Shown: positions 6,468-8,250 of the stretch, piece after piece | Numbering within the stretch: the stretch's first letter is position 1 | Layout of the letters: every line of letters begins with the position of its first letter | DNA from: Erythrobacter sp. | GTDB lineage: Bacteria; Pseudomonadota; Alphaproteobacteria; Sphingomonadales; Sphingomonadaceae | Length of the DNA stretch: 8,250 nt | NCBI GenBank assembly: GCA_013214365.1 | Contig: JABSPI010000022.1 | Location: forward strand, 1-8,250 | Direction of reading: 5' to 3' | The notes under the pieces: generated by a model | Databases searched by the model: none | Seen by the model: only the letters and a program-made list of their open reading frames with translations | What the model was told of the DNA's origin: nothing | Program-made: the position numbers and the translations under genes

Positions 6468-7681
6468 TCGGGCAGGTTGAGGCCCAACGGGGCGAGCGGA
6501 AACCCGAACAGTCCGCTCATCAATTGCGCCTGAATTTGCGCGGCGGGCCATATGCCGGAAACAGGCGCAAGCAAATGGTCGCGCAGCGCTGCATGCCAAG
6601 CTTTGTCGGATTGATAAAGAGGTGTGAAGAGCGCCGTGACCCATTGGTAGAGCCCCACGTGGTCGCGCCGCCAGCTTGTCGCAAGACGCAATCCCTCCGC
6701 CAGAGTGCGCCCTTCCTCCAGCCCGCGTGAGAGGCTCCAAGCGTCGAGCAGGGCCATATTGGCCCCCTGGCCCAGCTGCGGACTGGCCGAATGCCATGCA
6801 TCGCCGATGGCGATGAAACGATCATCCACCAAACGTTGTGTTGTGCGATGCGCATATTGCGCGAAGGTCAGCTGGTCGCGGTTGGTGATCCGGTCGAGTA
6901 TGACCCGCGTATCGGGCCACAACGCGAGCACTTCGTTCTTCCAGTCATCGAGCGGTGTCTCGCGCTATGCTGCATATTGCGACCGTTTGAGCGACCAGAA
7001 GAAAGCCGCCTCTTTTTGCGCCGAACCCTTGCGTGTACCGATGGGAAGCACGCCCACCATTTGCGCGGCCTTGCGATAGCGTTGTTCGAGCAGGTTGCCA
7101 GCAAAAGGATCGCTCGGTTCCAGCGGCACGCTGGCCCATAGCGCGCCGAATTCAAGCATGCTTGTTTCGAGATCTTGATTGGCAGGATCAAACACGCTTT
7201 GCCAACCGCTTGCATCGACAAGCAGATCATAGGCCCGCGACGGGTCGCGAGATGCAAAGGTGATGCGCCGGCCGCCTGGTGCGAGCATGCTGCCGGTTAC
7301 CCGATGTCCGGTTTTGATGTGAATGCCACGCGCAGTGGCCGCCTCGTGCAGTATTTCGAACAGGCTCGCGCGGTGAATGCCAATGCCGCAGGCACCGCGC
7401 ACGCCAAGACGGTGATAGGGCGCATCAAGCACCTTGCGACCGCCGGCCTCGATCCCTTCGAGCGCGTCTATCCTCGCCCCGCGCGCCAGTGTTTCACCCG
7501 CAAGGCCAAGCCGATCCAGCACCGCCAGCCCGCTTGGCTGGATCATCAGACCTGAACCAACCGGGCCTGGCTCATCAAACCGATCATAAATGACGACTTC
7601 GTGGCCTTGCTGATTGAGCATAATCGCGGCCGCAAGGCCTGCGGGGCCGCATCCGGCAATAGCGATCGAGAAACGCTCCAT
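6386..7681 (-). pseudogene. FAD-dependent monooxygenase interrupted by an in-frame amber codon
   Basis: Translation from ATG 7681 gives the N-terminal half of a class A flavin monooxygenase: the dinucleotide-binding IAGCGPAGLAAA (8-19), FAD ribose-side DRFDEPGP (33-40), GIGIHRASLFEILHEAA (99-115) and the DLLVDASGW (152-160) counterpart of the DG motif. At codon 239 (6967-6965) there is TAG. The same frame then continues without a shift: RETPLDDWKNEVLALWP, and the second FAD motif IGDAWHSASPQLGQGANMALLDA, ending at TAG 6386. Ignoring the amber codon, the gene is 430 residues plus the stop position, normal for the family. Relatives often have Trp at this place (AAWRxxxLDDWK-like), so a TGG to TAG change is likely. 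The stopped 238-residue product lacks the second FAD motif and should be inactive. A sequencing error or natural amber suppression remains possible. The substrate is unknown. The start at 7681 is preferred over 7741 because MERFSIAIAG begins the fold. Confidence 0.8.
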
Positions 7682-7720
7682 AGCCTTGTGCTTTGCCGCA
7701 AGCGATCCTCGTCGCCAAGC

Positions 7721-7753
7721 AAAATTCGGCTTGCGCGCCATATGGTTGCAAGC
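7721..7753 (-). terminator. Possible intrinsic terminator after tRNA-Val
   Basis: On the minus strand GCTTGC (7753-7748) can pair with GCAAGC (7734-7729) over a 13-base loop, and CGAATTTT follows. This lies 20 bases beyond the tRNA 3' end and before the monooxygenase start. The stem is short and the T-run has only four bases, so the call is weak. Confidence 0.3.
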
Positions 7754-7772
7754 TTTGATCGGATGAAGTGGG

Positions 7773-7848
7773 TGGTGGGCGATGACAGGCTCGAACTGCC
7801 GACCCTCTCGGTGTAAACGAGATGCTCTACCAACTGAGCTAATCGCCC
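7773..7848 (-). tRNA. tRNA-Val (anticodon TAC)
   Basis: The 76-base gene folds into a full cloverleaf. The acceptor arm GGGCGAT pairs with ATCGCCC, followed by discriminator A and an encoded CCA (7775-7773). The D arm contains AGCTCAGTTGGTAGAGC. The anticodon arm TCTCG-TTTACAC-CGAGA has anticodon TAC at 7815-7813, reading GTA and, by wobble, other valine codons. The variable loop is GGGTC, and the T arm GGCAG-TTCGAGC-CTGTC carries the standard TTCGA. All stems are fully paired by eye, apart from normal wobble. It stands alone, with no second tRNA nearby in the window. Confidence 0.97.
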
Positions 7849-7891
7849 CACTGGCCCATGCGCGGCAGAATCGCCAAAGCGCATCGGGAGA

Positions 7892-7905
7892 GCGCTATCT
7901 AGCGC
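7892..7905. repeat. Perfect palindrome GCGCTA-TC-TAGCGC between tRNA-Val and the asparaginase gene
   Basis: Two 6-bp inverted arms with a 2-base centre lie in the 118-bp gap between the divergent tRNA and asparaginase genes, about 60 bases upstream of the asparaginase ATG. The location fits a repressor operator for either gene. There is no T-run, so it is not a terminator. The binding protein is unknown. Confidence 0.5.
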
Positions 7906-7923
7906 CTAAAACTTCAAAATCAA
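7896..7923 (-). promoter_or_regulatory. Candidate promoter for tRNA-Val
   Basis: On the minus strand TTGATT (7923-7918) and TAGATA (7901-7896) are separated by 16 bases and end 47 bases before the tRNA 5' end. The -35 fits the sigma-70 consensus fairly well, and the -10 matches at about half of its positions, common in alphaproteobacterial promoters. The -10 falls inside the palindrome at 7892-7905. Confidence 0.35.
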
Positions 7924-7966
7924 TTGCTATATGGCCTCAAAGTCTATGCGCGGCTACATCCGCGCC

Positions 7967-8250
7967 ATGAACCGACCCAAAATTCTTGTTCTCGCCACCG
8001 GAGGCACAATCGCTGGCACGGCCGGCGATGCGGTGCGCCATGATTATCGTCCGGGCCAATTGGGCATTGATGAATTGCTCGCCAAAGTGGCCGATTTGGG
8101 AATTCCGGCGCAATTGCGCGGGCAACAGATCGCCAATATCGGATCAGAGGATATGTCGAGCGCCATTTGGGCCGCGCTGCATGCTGAAACCTTGGCCGCG
8201 ATGGCGGACCCCGATTGCGACGGGGTGATCATCACCCATGGCACCGACAG
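7967..8250 (+). CDS. L-asparaginase, type II-like (N-terminal part, runs off right edge)
   Basis: The first 94 codons are visible, and the gene continues past the edge. Asparaginases hydrolyse L-asparagine to aspartate and ammonia. The family's two active-site signatures are present: LATGGTIAG (9-17) with nucleophile Thr11, and ITHGTD (89-94) with Thr93 and Asp94. NIGSEDM (57-63) supplies the substrate-binding Ser60, and YRPGQLGIDELL (27-38) matches the mobile-loop neighbourhood of type II enzymes better than type I. No signal peptide is visible from ATG 7967, nor from the in-frame ATGs at 7931 and 7946, so a cytoplasmic location is likely despite the type II-like sequence. The 7967 start is preferred because MNRPKILVLATGG enters the first strand directly. 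None of the three starts has a clear ribosome binding site. Confidence 0.9.
   Translation, partial: MNRPKILVLATGGTIAGTAGDAVRHDYRPGQLGIDELLAKVADLGIPAQLRGQQIANIGSEDMSSAIWAALHAETLAAMADPDCDGVIITHGTD

Noticed and set aside
6386..6931. Second half of the monooxygenase as an independent gene starting at an internal ATG (6931)
   Set aside because: It is in the same frame as the first half, begins in mid-domain and lacks the N-terminal FAD fold; one interrupted gene is simpler.
6965..7741. Monooxygenase start at 7741 instead of 7681
   Set aside because: The extra 20 residues are basic and unlike the family N-terminus, and this ATG lies in the loop of the possible tRNA terminator; MERFSIAIAG starts the fold directly.
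7773..7848. tRNA as an integration site of a mobile element
   Set aside because: No integrase, no repeated copy of the tRNA 3' end and no change in gene style on either side within the window.
7546..7884. Minus-strand open frame of 112 codons spanning the tRNA
   Set aside because: Part of the peptide is the translation of the tRNA-Val gene itself (the LAQLVEHLVYTERVGSS-type artefact seen with many tRNAs), and the rest overlaps the monooxygenase in another frame.

Overview
The window is GC-rich chromosomal DNA with tightly packed genes on both strands. The best match is an alphaproteobacterium of the order Sphingomonadales, probably near Erythrobacteraceae. This rests on the gene set and protein style: an argH / small lipoprotein / lysA operon, an ECF sigma factor followed by a DUF6768-like gene, and a MarR-like protein with a sphingomonad-type helix-turn-helix. 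No mobile element, integrase, CRISPR array or rRNA is visible. The taxonomic call is inference from remembered family features, not a search.

Layout, left to right. (1) 1-767, minus strand: an ECF sigma factor overlaps by 4 bp (ATGA) a downstream DUF6768-like gene that runs off the left edge. (2) 768-912: a 145-bp divergent intergenic region with a candidate ECF-type promoter for the sigma gene and a short dyad. (3) 913-1965, plus strand: a two-part regulator with a receiver-like N-terminus, an Ala/Ser/Gly linker made of 12-nt repeats, and a MarR-type winged helix. (4) 1968-5857, minus strand: one compact operon in the order argH, small lipoprotein (LptM-like), lysA, siroheme-synthase-like gene. 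Two of its three junctions are 4-bp stop/start overlaps. It supplies the last step of arginine synthesis, the last step of lysine synthesis, probably an LPS-assembly accessory lipoprotein, and an NAD-dependent siroheme-forming enzyme. (5) 5856-6467, plus strand: a thioredoxin-fold (TlpA-like) lipoprotein whose start codon overlaps the argH start codon head to head. (6) 6386-7681, minus strand: a FAD-dependent monooxygenase gene interrupted by one in-frame amber codon, with its 3' end overlapping the 3' end of the TlpA gene. (7) 7773-7848, minus strand: tRNA-Val(TAC). (8) 7967 to the right edge, plus strand: the first 94 codons of a type II-like L-asparaginase.

Most of the window is ordinary core metabolism. 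The points most worth a second look are the remnant of a uroporphyrinogen-III methyltransferase domain at the C-terminus of the siroheme protein, the single nonsense codon in the monooxygenase at a site where relatives probably have Trp, the degenerate receiver fused to a MarR domain, and the shared CATG start of argH and the TlpA-like gene. I found no evidence for a wholly new multi-gene system. No gene-free stretch exceeds 300 bases.
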